Positions 35,445 to 47,446 of a stretch of 64,000 nt of DNA are shown here, piece after piece; the first letter of the stretch is position 1, and the number at the start of each line of letters is the position of its first letter. A program made the position numbers and the translations under genes. Below the pieces are notes generated by a model. The model was not told the DNA's origin. It saw only the letters and a list, made by a program, of their open reading frames with translations, and made no database searches. The DNA comes from Chloranthus sessilifolius (lineage: Eukaryota; Streptophyta; Magnoliopsida; Chloranthales; Chloranthaceae): NCBI GenBank assembly GCA_021018995.1, contig CM037595.1:90649491-90713490 (forward strand), given 5' to 3'.

Positions 35445-36107
35445 TAGTGGACGAGAAAAAATATGAAAAATTTATCAATGATGAAGGTCTAGCTGCACTT
35501 AGCGATTTCGATAAATGGCAGGCCTACTGAAATGAGTGGAAGGTTCGTAACAATATAAAGCCGCTTGAACCATTACTCACAAATGATAAACGCGAAATTC
35601 ACGCGGTAGACTGTGGAACAGTATATTTTTTAATACTACACTTCGCTTTATTTAATGTTAACGGCTTTTAAATAAAATAAAATTAATTATTTAAAATTCC
35701 GTTTCCGTTTTTATGCGGATTTATCTTCCGATGCATAGCCAAAAATATAGCCACTGGGCGTTGGCTATAATTTCATTAGTTGATCATGAAATTAAATTAA
35801 TAGATCCAGCAGACTGAGAGTGCTCAAAGAGATTCGAAGAGCATAAAGGGTGTCTATTGCATCACCTTCCGCGTCTTTTTTACGCTATCGGTTTAAAGTC
35901 AGCTTTCGATCAACAGTGGAAGGTATCGGCGTTCAACAGTGTCATTCTACCGATCCAAACCAACGGTTGGGACTACGGTGGTGTATATGTTTTGAAGTAC
36001 ATGGAATACTTCTCTCAACGGCGGAATATTGATTTCGAAGAAAAACAAATGCAACAATTTAGAGCCAAAATCGGGCATTTAATGTGCACGATTGGGAAGA
36101 AGAGTTA
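35445..36107 (+). pseudogene. Ulp1-type protease domain, catalytic part
   Basis: After a T-rich stretch that looks like an intron (ends TTTATAG before 35449), coding words resume. SHWALAI at about 35749 holds the catalytic His (codon 35752), followed by LIDP, which is a likely Asp position. ILPIQTNGW near 35945 holds the oxyanion Gln. The next residues are DYGGVYVLKYMEY, whereas active family members have DCG. So the nucleophile Cys is replaced by Tyr (codon 35974) with an extra Gly. In-frame stops are at about 35528 and 35816. C48 proteases release SUMO-like modifiers; this copy should be inactive. Confidence 0.75.
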
Positions 36108-36295
36108 AACTACTTTATTTCATATCTTTGTAAAATTTTATAGATTATTTTTATATATAGATTTTTGTAACAATAACAACTTGTGTAATTTTCGTTGTAT
36201 CAATTTATCCTAATTATCTAACAATTCTTTATAAACATTATAAAAAGACTTGTATTTAATCTTCAGATTTCACAATGGCCGCTGACTTAAGTTAG

Positions 36296-36421
36296 CATTC
36301 GATAACTTAAGTTAGCGTCCGATGACTTAAGTCATCGGCCAATAACTTATGTTAGTGGCCGATGACTTATTTTAGCGGCAGATGACTTAAGTCATCGGTC
36401 GATGACTTATGTCATCGGCCA
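36296..36421. repeat. Array B: seven 20-bp palindromic units
   Basis: Hexamers CATTCG, CGTCCG, CGGCCA, TGGCCG, CGGCAG, CGGTCG and CGGCCA begin at 36296, 36316, 36336, 36356, 36376, 36396 and 36416, every 20 bp. The 14-base core is ATGACTTAAGTCAT (a perfect palindrome) at 36322 and 36382, with near variants elsewhere. The array sits between the 3' ends of the Ulp1 and mudrA genes. Confidence 0.97.
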
Positions 36422-36685
36422 ATAGATGATTAATGGTCTCCTTGTGACATGGCCGCCATTAAGTCATCGGCAGCTGATTATTCGCTAAAAATTAGCTTAT
36501 GATACTAAGGCCATGTTCTCAAAAGTCTATTTGGATGATGAATGATGATTAATGATCTCCTTCATCTGATCCAAAGCAGTTTATTTTGAATCGTGAAATG
36601 TAGCCCAAAGAAATCTGTCAAGTAATATAAGTTAATTTCACGTGAATTTATAAACTATACAGTCCACTTGTGCTCCATGTGGCAC

Positions 36686-39363
36686 TCAAATTCTAACAAA
36701 TTTACACGAGCGACGGTTATGACCGTATTTGTTACAATTTTTACATCGCAGTGGTCGAACTTCGCCTTTAAATCTTATTCTCCGTTTCTTCGGACGACCG
36801 GCTTGACGTATTTTGTGCGGAGGCAAAACTTGAATGTCATCTCTTTGCGAAGTCCATTGACGTTTGTCAACGGTCGGGACAAAGTATTCTTTATAAGTTT
36901 CCCTAAATAAGTTACTAGTAAACCAGTGCTCACAAAATTGGGGGATCTCTCTTTCTCTGTTTCGGCCCGATAATGTGACGATCGCATGTGAACATGATAA
37001 TCCAAGAATAGCCTTAACGTCTACATGTACATGTTCGCTTATCTAGATCGACACTGTGAGTGTAATCACCATGTTTAACTTGAAATATATCGCGACCGTA
37101 TGGTATAACATTTTTTCGACGGGCCCATCCTGAATTTCGTGTTATGTGTTTTTCGGCCATCGGTGTTAACACGTGTGTCATTTTATTTTCTTCCTCCTAA
37201 CAGCGAAGATAAAATTCGACTACCTTTGTGCAAATAGTTTCTAACATGCTCACGATCGATTCTTCCCTTGTTATTTTCAACACACTATTTATGCTTTCAG
37301 CTATATTAGTTGTCAATATATCATAACGCCTCCCTTGAAAATAAACATGCGCCCAGAAATGATCACCAATTTCTTTAATCCATTTTGTACATTTCGGGGG
37401 GGGCGTCGTCTTCGATTTTTTATATAATTCTTTTAAATTTTGCTTCCGAAAATGCACGGGCAGCAACCCAGAAAAGCGGTCTAGAGATTGTATCCCTATA
37501 TGTATCAAACAGATTTAGAGCTAGGTGTCGCATACAGTAGCTGTGAAAGGCATTAGGAAAAACTTTTTCCACAGCTTCTATCAAACCTTTCTGTTTGTCT
37601 GATATCAATACAAATTTCTCTTCAAAGTCACCGATTACACGTCTCCTTAATAGATCAAGGAACCATATCCAATGATCTTCATTTTCTTTCGGTACAACGT
37701 CGAACGCTATAGGGAATAAATGTCTATTCCCGTCTATTCACATAGCTATTAACAACACTCCATTGTATCGTCCACGCAAATGCGTTTCATCTACGGATAT
37801 TATTCTTCGTAAAGTATTACGAAAGCTTCGAATACAAGGTCCGAAAGTCACGAAGAATCTCTAAAATGCATATCAGGCTCGAGACACAATTCGGTCTGTA
37901 CGTCTGGATCGACCCGCTGTAATTCGACGACATATGATGGTAACATCTTAAATTGCTCCTTCCAGCTACCTCGGATGTCAATCAACGCCATTTCTTTTCC
38001 TCTCCATGCTTTCCAGTAACCTACTGTTATACCGTATTTTTTTTCAATATAAAAAATTATTGAAGCAAGAGTCTCGTCAAAGCCCTTTAATAGCTTATCT
38101 CTCACGAATGAAGCTATCCACGATGTCGTACATTGGCGATGTCCGCTTCCGAAAGCTGGCATTTCGCATGTATGTTCCGGGTGGAAAGTTTTCACAGCAA
38201 ATGTGTCCACACCTACTAATTTCGATGCATGTATTCGTCAAGCATATCCTACTTCAACACACCTCGCCGTAACTCGAAGAGGACTGGTTTTTATTAGTTT
38301 AATCTGAAAATTATTTGCCATTGCAAATTCTTTAAAAAAAATTTGAAAGGATTCTTATTTCTAAACGCCTGACCAATGGTAATTGGTCCCCCTTCATATA
38401 TTTCCTCATCATCTGAATCCATATACTCTCCTTCCGAGTCATTAAGCTGATAGTCTTCATCTACCAGAGGTTGATCAATTCCCCTATTAGTATGAACATG
38501 CGAAGTGGGAGACGGCGGTGCTTCATTATTTTCAGGATCACTATCACAGTCATTGACTGGATGGTTATTACATGATTGGGATTGAGCCCGTCTACGTTTG
38601 GTTAATGTGCAGTTGTTTGGATTGATGTTGGTCGATGCAGGAATGTTTGATGTACGAGAGGCTGTTGTGTTGAAAGCTCGATTATCGTTGGCTCCGAAGC
38701 TATTAGTTCGAAAGGCCATTGATATGGACTAAGGCCGACTAAAAACATTTCCCACTAATTTATCGAATCGAGGTTGAACTGAAATGTATTATGCATCGGA
38801 TTCATTTGATGACAATATCCTTGATCTTCATCTCCTTTACTCATTGGAATGTCTAAAGAGGGTTGCTCCAGAAGCCTACTGTAGGGGTAAAATCCTACAT
38901 TCAAATTTCTATCATCGTCGACTATCATCGGTGCAGCGATGCTCTCCTCTTCAAACTGTATTTCTTGATTTCCAATCAAATGTTCTGTTCTCATACCACC
39001 ATCATCTTCGTTTGTTTCCTGGAACGGTTGAAATGCTTCTAAAGACGGTATATTTTCTGCGGCGGTAGTGACTAATGATTTTTCGATATAAATATTTATC
39101 ACACCATCACCAATACGATATGCTCTGAATAAGTTTGTAAGATCATCAAACTCAGACAATTCAGCAAACACAAGCTCATTCACTATGCGTAATGAAACCG
39201 TTAGTGTAATAGAATGTTCTTCCGGTCGTGTCCTACTGACCTTATACATTTTCTCCATAAACTCATCAAATGACAGTGATAATCCTCCGATGTCCTCCGT
39301 TGTAAGTATTATCTCCCACACGGACGAAATCAAAATGGTAAAGAAGTGGAACATCCATTTCAA
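36686..39363 (-). pseudogene. mudrA-type transposase, lightly damaged
   Basis: On the minus strand the order is an acidic N-terminal region (39363-38294), then ITIGQAFRNKNPFKFFLK. A MuDR DNA-binding part follows with VKTFHPEHTCEM (38180). The DDE core contains ISVDETHLRGRYNGVLLIA (first Asp codon about 37790), VLISDKQKGLIEAV (second Asp about 37599), HSYCMRHLALNL and ARAFSEAKF (likely Glu). A SWIM zinc finger starts at CTC (about 37030). A C-terminal zinc knuckle, CKNCNKYGHNRRSCK, lies near 36705-36755. Stops occur near 38255, 37740 and 37200, and frameshifts near 37430 and 37020. The protein would be about 850 residues, normal for the family. It cuts and joins element ends in active relatives. 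Confidence 0.88.
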
Positions 39364-39475
39364 CCTACAATATTTTATAAAATGAAAATTGATTGGTTAA
39401 AAGGGTAATACTTGACTTAGCGCTATAATATTAAAAAATAAAAAATTGGTTGGTTAAAAGGTTATCTTAATATAT

Positions 39476-39589
39476 CGGTTGATATCATAGGATATCGGCC
39501 GCTATCTTAAGATATCGATCGATATCTTAGGATATCAGCCGCTATCTTAAGTTAGCAGCCGAGATCCTAAGATATCGACCGATATCTTA
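39476..39589. repeat. Array C: six 20-bp palindromic units
   Basis: Hexamers CGGTTG, CGGCCG, CGATCG, CAGCCG, CAGCCG and CGACCG begin at 39476, 39496, 39516, 39536, 39556 and 39576, every 20 bp. Cores are built on TATCTTAAGATA, a perfect 12-bp palindrome at 39503. The array lies about 110 bp upstream of the mudrA start at 39363. Confidence 0.97.
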
Positions 39590-39768
39590 CCTAGCTTGGT
39601 CTACCTAGTATATGTTAAAAACGAAGGGAAAGTAATATTTTACAAAGATAATGAGAAAATATCTTACCTAACTTGTTGTAGTTCTTTGAGTTATACCAAC
39701 TGTAGTCGAATCTCCAAATCGCAATCCAAGAAAAAGTATTTTAAATGGGCAAATAAGCATAGAGAAGC

Positions 39769-39827
<59 letters not shown>

Positions 39828-41395
39828 TAAAAGGCGGTTTTGCTGATGTGGAACCAATTAAGCTTGGAGTTGGCCTGTTATGCAAGTGATAAAACTATAG
39901 GGTCATTTCTGCAAATACGCAAACTTATAGGGCCGAAAGTACAAAATTTTCAAATATATATGCCACTTGGCTAACAAGTGTTATAATAGAGTGAGTGGTC
40001 AAAATTTAAGTGCACCAATTGAATGAGTTAACTCCTCTAATAAACATAAATTCTAAGGCAACTGATTTTTATATATATGTGCCGCTTGCCTCAAATGTGT
40101 CAAAACACAAAGATTTGGTCACATTACTGAAAGGGTTGGTATTAGTTGGTATTGTGCGTTCACCGGTAAATCTCTCCTTCTAGAGACAGATATGTATTTA
40201 TTTCATTTTATTTTTAAGTACATTTATAGATTAATTGTGTCTTTATTTGCTAGCTAGGATAAAGTATTATAGCCATACAAACTTTGTGGGTAACTCTGTT
40301 GGCACCTACCAACTTAATTAAAGCACCTATGATCAAAATTATTGATTAATTTAAATTAAATGATGAAGATTATTTTTTATTCTAATTATATGTGCATTGG
40401 ATCTTGAGTTCATAAGCTTACTATTCGACAGTCAATTTTCTCATTCCACATAACACACATCCTAAAAGTGACCTATAAATCAAAGGGTAACTTCAAACTC
40501 ACCCACTGAATCTTGAGGGGTATCTACCCCTAAAAAATTGATTATTTTAAATCAAATGATAAAGATTGTGTTTAGTTCCAATCTTCCACAAAAGGGATCT
40601 TGAGATCATGATGCACCTATCATACGGTCAATTTTTTATTTCACATGTCACATATCTCAAAAACTTAATCCTAAAGTCACATTTTTTCAAACTTGATGTT
40701 AGGGCTACTTTTTTTATAAATTTGTGATGTGTGGAATAAAAAGTGATCATTTGACGGTACGTTCATAGTTTCTAAATCCTTGTAGAAGATCAGAGCGAAA
40801 AATAATCTTCATCATCCAATCTAAAGCAATTAATGATATTAAGCGTAAGATTCGATGGGTGCGTTCAAGGCTACCCAATATCAAATTGGAGCATGATATC
40901 ATACAAAATTTATATCTACTTAGAGCACCCTCCAGCAGAGAAAATAAAGTGACGAAGGAAGAAGGTTGCTGGCACTAGGCTTTCCATTAATTGCTCAAAA
41001 CATACAACCAGGCTCATAACTCATAAGTCAAAGACACGAGGGAATCCATCCCCAGGGTTCACACTAGGCTAACTTCATTTGCCATCTTTCTATGATTCTA
41101 TTTGACTTCTCTAGATAACGACAATTATCCAATGGGCAATAATAAAATAGGAATTTGATTCCAAACTGCTATTAACTAGATGGGACTTGGGGTGACATTA
41201 TTTGACACTAGGCATGCATTCACAAATCTAATTGCTCAGCTTTTGTTCTATCATCTAGAAACAGCCCAAATATCATGTTGACCGGACGATTCAAACCATC
41301 AGATTTATTTAATCAGGACCATTATTTATTTAGTCTTAGAAGCTCTTAATGAGATGGTGGATATTTGGACTAAATCTCATCTAAGAACAAATACT
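39590..41395. other. Intergenic region with a foldback-repeat copy
   Basis: It contains the AT microsatellite 39772-39820, and at 40530-40900 a roughly symmetrical repeat. The left half has GATCTTGAGATCATGATGCACC and TTTCACATGTCACATATCTC. The right half carries these words inverted. A further half-copy is at 40310-40480. The same family recurs at 52660-54130 and 57610-58560. No gene seen. Confidence 0.6.
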
Positions 41396-41625
41396 ATAGG
41401 CTGCCTTTGGGTTAGCTTTTTTTGTAGCAAAGAGCAGCTCTTTTATTTTTTGACTCAGATAGAAAACTGTTTTAGTGTACACAGCTCCTCCCACTATTCG
41501 CTCCGGTGGAAAATTATTTTAAGTGATAATTGCTCTCTATAAGAGCAGAAAAATTTGCTCTTACGTAGAGCAGGCAGGGAGCTCCTTGTGTTCTTATAAA
41601 AGCTAATCCAAACACAGATGGTATT
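41396..41625. mobile_element. MITE with TTTGGGTTAGCTTTT-type TIRs
   Basis: The left end GCCTTTGGGTTAGCTTTTTT and the right end AAAAGCTAATCCAAACACAG form an inverted pair with a few mismatches. An internal hairpin around AAGAGCAG...CTGCTC-type words is present. TSD not clear. Confidence 0.65.
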
Positions 41626-42310
41626 AATATATGTTTGCTAGCGAAATTATCTTACTATTTGACTAAACTGACCCAATGGATGTGCGCACACCATCTAGAA
41701 GTATATGTACATGTGGGACCCGTTGGATCATGTGTGGGGCATATATTATTTGTCTAATGGGAGTCCATTGTTGTTTATATACTTTTAAGGTTTGGTCAAC
41801 ATTTCAATAGTACCAGATAGCAATCCTCTCTTTAACGGAGAGCTGGTATAGGTAGCCACTAACCAACACGTTCTCATTGTTGACAGTTGTCATTAGCTTG
41901 ATTCTTGATGCAAAGGACCCGATTAGGGTCTCAATGGACCGGGCTTGATCCCGGTGTGACCAACCTGGCCCGCACGGGCTAAAGTAAGAGGGGCCAAGCC
42001 AAAATTAGGGTGGCCCAGCTTGCCGAATTAGTGATTTGGTCAAGTTTGAGCTAGCTCCAAGAGGTCCAATTATAAACAGCCTATTTAAGGCTCGACTCAG
42101 ACCCATACCCGGCTCATTAAGACCTCTATACCAAATGTAAATATATAGTGGGTTAAGATTGCATTAATTTATCCTCACCATATAATTCAAAGCCGCCAAA
42201 CACTTTAAAATGAAAGGCTATTTTGAATCATATATAATAGAAATATATGTTTGTATGCAATCTTTAACTTGCCAGATGTTTATATTGGGGCACACTTCAT
42301 GAGCATGGTG
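41626..42310. other. Intergenic sequence
   Basis: At 41920-42120 the sequence is rich in GGCCC words (GGACCGGGCTTG, CCTGGCCCGC), like the interior of the 42958 MITE family, but I see no intact ends. No gene seen. Confidence 0.35.
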
Positions 42311-42622
42311 ACAAATTTCGCCATAATTCGCAGCAAAAGGAGGGTCAAACAAAAATTTCAGGGAAATTTTGGTATTTTTTGGTAATTTCAATCATTTCAG
42401 CTTTTTTTTTTTATGTTTAATTTCTTCTTTTTTTTTTTAATATATTAGTAATTTAGTATATATTGTAGTAATATTTAAAAAAATATTAAATATATATTTT
42501 TTATATTTTTAATCTCCGGAACTTTTCCGAATTTTTTCCAAAAGGTATTAAAATTAATATGAAATGTACCGAAAGAACCTATCATCGAAAAATTATCGAA
42601 AACGAAATTTGTCAATATATGT
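42311..42622. mobile_element. MITE with TGACAAATTTCG TIRs
   Basis: TGACAAATTTCGCCATAA at the left and CGAAAACGAAATTTGTCA at the right form inverted ends of about 12 bp, with looser pairing further in. The inside is A/T tracts with TTCCGAATTTTTTCC-type words. No TSD was fixed. Confidence 0.65.
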
Positions 42623-42957
42623 TTATGAGAAATAATTTTTTATATACCAAATCAGCAATTCATTCCAATCTAAATTTTGGAACAGGTTAGTTACACTCTG
42701 CCAGTTCATTTTTTTTTTTTTTTTTTTAAAACGTTGGGATTATATAAAATTTGGGCATTTGAAGTCAGCAAAATTACTTTGGGAAAGTGAGATTGACCTG
42801 TAGCGAACTGCCACTTTATATATGAAGGTGATGATGATGATGATGTTGATGATCTTTATCATCACCGCTTCATTTCATCTATATATGAATGGACAACTGG
42901 CCATTTGAAAAGTGACAATATAATGTATAACATTTAAATTATCTTGACAACAATATC

Positions 42958-43356
42958 TAAAAGTGTCAACGGGCCAAATTGGCCTGTAGCCTTGCCTGGC
43001 CCAGCTCAGTTTGGTCCGGATTTAGGCTGAGGTGTTAGCCCAATTAATAATTTGGCATAGGGTCATCCTGGCCCAATTATTTAACAGGATGGGCCAGGCT
43101 AGGCTTTTGGCCCGATTATGAATTGGACATTTCAAGCCCGACTGGCGGACTTGGCCCGCCTAAAGGGAGATGGTTGACCTAGCAGTGGCACAACTCGACC
43201 GATTCGGGGTCGATGTCGAGGCATTAAGCATAATAATAATCTGACTTACGCCTGGCCCAATTCAATTATTAAATTGCTAGATTGGAACCAATATTTTAGC
43301 CTGATTATGAACCAAGCCATTCAAAGCCTGACCTGACCCGGCCCATGACACTCCTA
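42958..43356. mobile_element. hAT-type MITE, 8-bp TSD
   Basis: The element starts TAAAAGTGTC and ends GACACTCCTA, whose inverse is TAGGAGTGTC. It is flanked by ACAATATC at 42950-42957 and 43357-43364. TAGGRGTG-type ends with an 8-bp TSD are standard for plant hAT MITEs. The inside is rich in GGCCC and GGGCC words. Length 399 bp, non-coding. Confidence 0.9.
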
Positions 43357-43748
43357 ACAATATCATAAGTAAACATCTTATTTTGATATTTTTTGGTAGA
43401 AACGAGTTGTTTGATCCCAACTTCTATAACAGCATGAGACATGAGGAGCCATTTCATAAATTATCGTTCAATTATCATTGTCATTGGTCTAACCCATAGT
43501 TAATGGGTGCGTCCTGAATTCTCGGGAGTCCAGACCCAAACCTGAAATGGGTCATAGTTTATGATAGTATCTGATTCCAACCCGATTTTCAAAATGGGTA
43601 GAACTCGGTCCATAATACACATCCCAATTCATTAATGGGTGCATAGTGAAATCTCGGACCCAAGCCCAGTCCAACCACAAACATCCTTATCATACTAGTG
43701 ATAATTTTATATTCCGTTATATACAAGTAATATAAAATGTTATCTTTA

Positions 43749-43931
43749 GAGCATCTCCAATAAGGAGAGTTAAATTTGGATAGCTAAACACCACTTTAGC
43801 TATTGTAACAGTAAAAATCACACCAGCAAATACTCTATTTTAGTTACTCTTTGTTTTAAATATTATTTTTCATTCTTATTTTATTATATTTTACTACTCA
43901 CACTCAATTTTTAAATATTTTATTTTTCTAT

Positions 43932-44014
<83 letters not shown>

Positions 44015-44122
44015 AGAGAAGAGAGAAAGAGTTTTATATCCAAAAATAATATTTTATTATTTTAACTCTTGCTATAATTTGAGGAGTTTGGAGAGCTATA
44101 ATAGATTCGGAGAGGTTTTTAG

Positions 44123-44176
<54 letters not shown>

Positions 44177-44308
44177 TAAACACAGAAGAGAGAAAGAGTT
44201 TTATACCCAAAAATAATATTTTATTATTTTAGCTCTTACTACAATTTAGAGAGTTTGGACAGCTATAATAGATTCCGAGAGGTTTTTAGCTTCCTAGTGG
44301 AGATGCTC
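43749..44308. mobile_element. GAGCATCTCC MITE with AT tracts and a duplicated half
   Basis: The ends are GAGCATCTCC and GGAGATGCTC, a perfect inverted pair, flanked by TTA and TAA. The right half (44010-44120) is repeated at 44174-44295, starting from GAAGAGAGAAAGAGTTTTAT. The two copies are separated by a second AT tract. Long AT tracts lie at 43936-44010 and 44125-44171. Confidence 0.88.
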
Positions 44309-44474
44309 TAAAGTAATATATAACTCTTTAATATTTAAATGAAAAATGAGAAAATGAGTTCAAATGGACATCGTGAATGCACAAAAGGAGAATGAGTTCA
44401 AATGCACAACGTGAACTCTTCCTAAGTTATGCGTCCTCTAAAAGGTCATCTGCCCTGTGGACTTTAAGAAAACA

Positions 44475-44545
<71 letters not shown>

Positions 44546-47396
44546 TATAAACGTTTTGCCTTCAAAATATTAAGAAGCAGTTGCTAATATAATCTATAAA
44601 CATCCCTCTGTAGACATATGTGGTTTACAAGGGATACTAATCCAGTTCAAAAAATTTAAGTGACAGCTCTAGAGTACCGTCATTATAAACTTTTCTAAGA
44701 TTGTATTACTTTACGAAAAAGCTAGTGGCTGTGAGAGTTAGGATGACAGATATGTCATCCAACGGTTTCACGATTGCCCGCTTTGGCAAAGTCGAATCTC
44801 CGCCGTTAAAAGGTCAAACGCACTCTTGATGACGTAAGCTGATTCATTATGAAAACGTCAGACGTGGGGGGACATCATGTTTTAGGATGGTTTTGACTAG
44901 GTCGTAGAATTTTTACATCTATCCTCGAGATCTGGTACGGTAAAAGATGAAGCTGTCATAGGCACTCAAATATGCGCCCTAGCTTGTCGCAAATAAATAC
45001 CATAATGCCATTCCATCAGAGATTTGTATCAACTAGTGAGGCGAGGGTACCAATGATGGTGCCCAGATCATCTACTTCATATGTGATATGCTGACAAGTG
45101 TGATCCTCATCATCCAAGCCATGTGGATCGAATGCATCCCAAATTTGAGATATATGATGAACTCTAATCATGTATTCTAAATTTTGGATAAGTTTTCTTT
45201 ATTTAGCCTATGGGATACTAATTGGAGAAAGAAAATTAAGGAAGGCAATATCTCAAATATAGCTATTAGAGTCTTCATTAGATTTGAGATATCTCATTAA
45301 AATTATTCTTGGTAAGAAATAAAAAATTTATAAAAGCTCGACCAAAACCTGACTCAATCCCTTACGTTAGGGTTAAGGATAAGCATATCAAGCTCGGCTA
45401 AGTTAGGGCTGCTGGGCCCCTGAGCACTAAGGCCGAACTAGATTTTAGACAGGCAGGGGCATATTGAAAACTACAAATAAAAAATTAAAAAAAATCTAAC
45501 GAAACTCTAATCAACGACGTCAAAACGTCATCAAGCTATGCAAGTCCGCAATAGTGCTCTTCTGCTGCCGACTCTGCAAGCTGACTTCCACATATTTTAA
45601 TAAGCCTTGACAACTACATACGTCCAACAACATTTGAAATGACATATACTTCCTATTATATACAAGCATGAGTGATATCATTTGTTTGTTAATTTTAGTG
45701 TTTTTATATTTTAAAAATAAAGTACTTCTAAACTACTTTATTTACCCTCATATTATTTTTTATGTATTTCTATATTTTCTAATTTTTTATAACTACACTT
45801 TTAATTAAATTAGGACTTTTCAAGCTAATTAAACAAATAAATCTTTTAAACAGTACAAAAAATATAGCTATTAGCAACAATTTTTTGCAGTGAAAAATTA
45901 TCGCTATTAATAAAATAGTTGTTAAAAATTATTATAACTATTAGCAGCAAAGGTATTATCGGTAATTTTTTTGTTAATAACATTAAACTAGGACTTTTTG
46001 CGCTAATTAAACGCTCTACTCTCTTAAACTAGGACTCTTCGAACTAATTAAACGCTCCGGCCAATCTCTTTGCGAAATCTAACTGCAAGTCAAGAGGGTA
46101 GATATGGAAAGGGACGTTCGGAATTCATAGTGAAGAATGAAACGAAATTCATAACAAATAAGTACTCATTTTATTGTTTTGATTAAAATAGATTTCAATT
46201 AATCGTGCCCGGTCGAGCATCACATAGTCCAATTTAAATAAAAATGACTTTAAAATCCTCATTAGTAAATATTTGATTTGATTTCTCATACCTTTGAAGT
46301 TAGAAAAGGAATGTCTTAGTTTTTTTTAGTGGTAAAAGGTAATAATGATAATCAATAAACAAAGGGTAATCATTTTGCCACCGAAGACTATTTGGGAGCC
46401 CGTGAGAGTTCCACCATTGGAGTTGTTGACTACCTTCAATCAAGTGATTTAGATCATTTTTATTCCCAAAATTTTGCATTTTAGATCTTCAAATCATGAC
46501 CCACATATTAGATGGTCAAAATTTGCATCCTCAAACCTTATTTAGCAAGCTTAGCTCTATTAAACGCATATATCTTGATAAAATTCATCCTACTATACTC
46601 CTCAGGTTTATACATTTGATTCTAATTTTTTCAGTGTATGCCTTTTTCAAACCTAACTCAGTTCAATTTGTATAATTCCCCTTATCTCTATATATTTTGC
46701 ATACGAAAAATTTGTCAACCTATCCTTCAAATGATTCATACTCAAACTTGATTCGAGGAGTCAAGTTCATGTACTCAACCTGATTAAAAAATTAAGTCAA
46801 GCAATAAAATTAAATTAGCCTGATAATATTTTGGTTGGTGTTACTAATATGTCACTTTATGTTATAACCACTGCATTCAATGAATAAAAATTGTTGAAAA
46901 AGATTGGACATCTACGATTTAAAAAATTCAATACGTTATAATGTGTGAAGCAATACCCAAACTTTGACTGAAGTGTAGATTATAATTTTTTTTTTTTTTT
47001 TTAATAGATGACATATAATATTGCATATTATCCCAAAAAAGATACTATCTTAAAATCGGGTGATATATGATCTAAAATTTGAATGTATAAGGTCATCTAT
47101 ATATTGGAACTCATAGGCTTGTTCCATTTTATAAATTTATTATTGTTTTTTATAATTTTATAGTTGAAAGGAAGCATGTGCACGTTTACCCGCTAATTCA
47201 GCGGCTTATCAACTTTGCCCTCCCACATTAAAAAAGAGCAAAAAATAACTCTTATAAAATCTAGACCTATCTAACTAGTCAAAAGGTGACATTTATAAAC
47301 TTCGGTGACTCTGCATGCTCCCATAAATTTTGGCGGTAAGAGATACATCTACTTAAATCGATGACAGCGGTTTTCACTTGTTAGCGACAAAAAAAA
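44309..47396. other. Intergenic region
   Basis: It contains the AT tract 44479-44540. Around 45840-46060, words ATTAGCAACAAT and TTAAACTAGGACT are repeated, and these could be subterminal repeats of a degraded DNA element. The GC-richer part 44760-45140 holds no open frame and no recognisable domain. No gene or RNA gene seen up to the ROH1-like promoter. Confidence 0.35.
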
Positions 47397-47398
47397 GT

Positions 47399-47405
47399 TA
47401 TAAAT
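47399..47405 (+). promoter_or_regulatory. TATA box of the ROH1-like gene
   Basis: TATAAAT lies 42-48 bp upstream of the chosen start codon. A CT microsatellite (about 47421-47446) lies between them, where transcription would start; CT tracts are common in plant 5' leaders. The in-frame ATG at 47378 is upstream of this TATA box, which argues against it as the start. Confidence 0.6.
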
Positions 47406-47446
47406 CCCCAGCCCAGGCGTCGCTCTCTCTCTCTCTCTCTCTCTCC

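Larger units (their letters stand above)
34305..39585. mobile_element. Mutator-like element with mudrA and Ulp1 protease (Kaonashi-like)
   Basis: An Ulp1-type cysteine protease gene (plus strand, 34536-36107) and a mudrA-type transposase gene (minus strand, 36686-39363) converge on a shared middle. Mutator-like elements with a captured Ulp1 gene are known in plants (Kaonashi in Arabidopsis, CUMULE in melon), often without clear TIRs, and I found none here. Outer limits are given as the outermost palindrome arrays; the true ends may lie further out. The stretch near 39900-39950 (AGGGTCATTTCTGCAAATAC) could be a terminus. Both genes have few lesions, so the insertion is fairly young. Confidence 0.75.

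Noticed and set aside
47378..47446. Earlier in-frame ATG of the ROH1-like gene, adding 23 residues
   Set aside because: It lies upstream of the TATA box and would translate the CT microsatellite; family proteins start near the later ATG.
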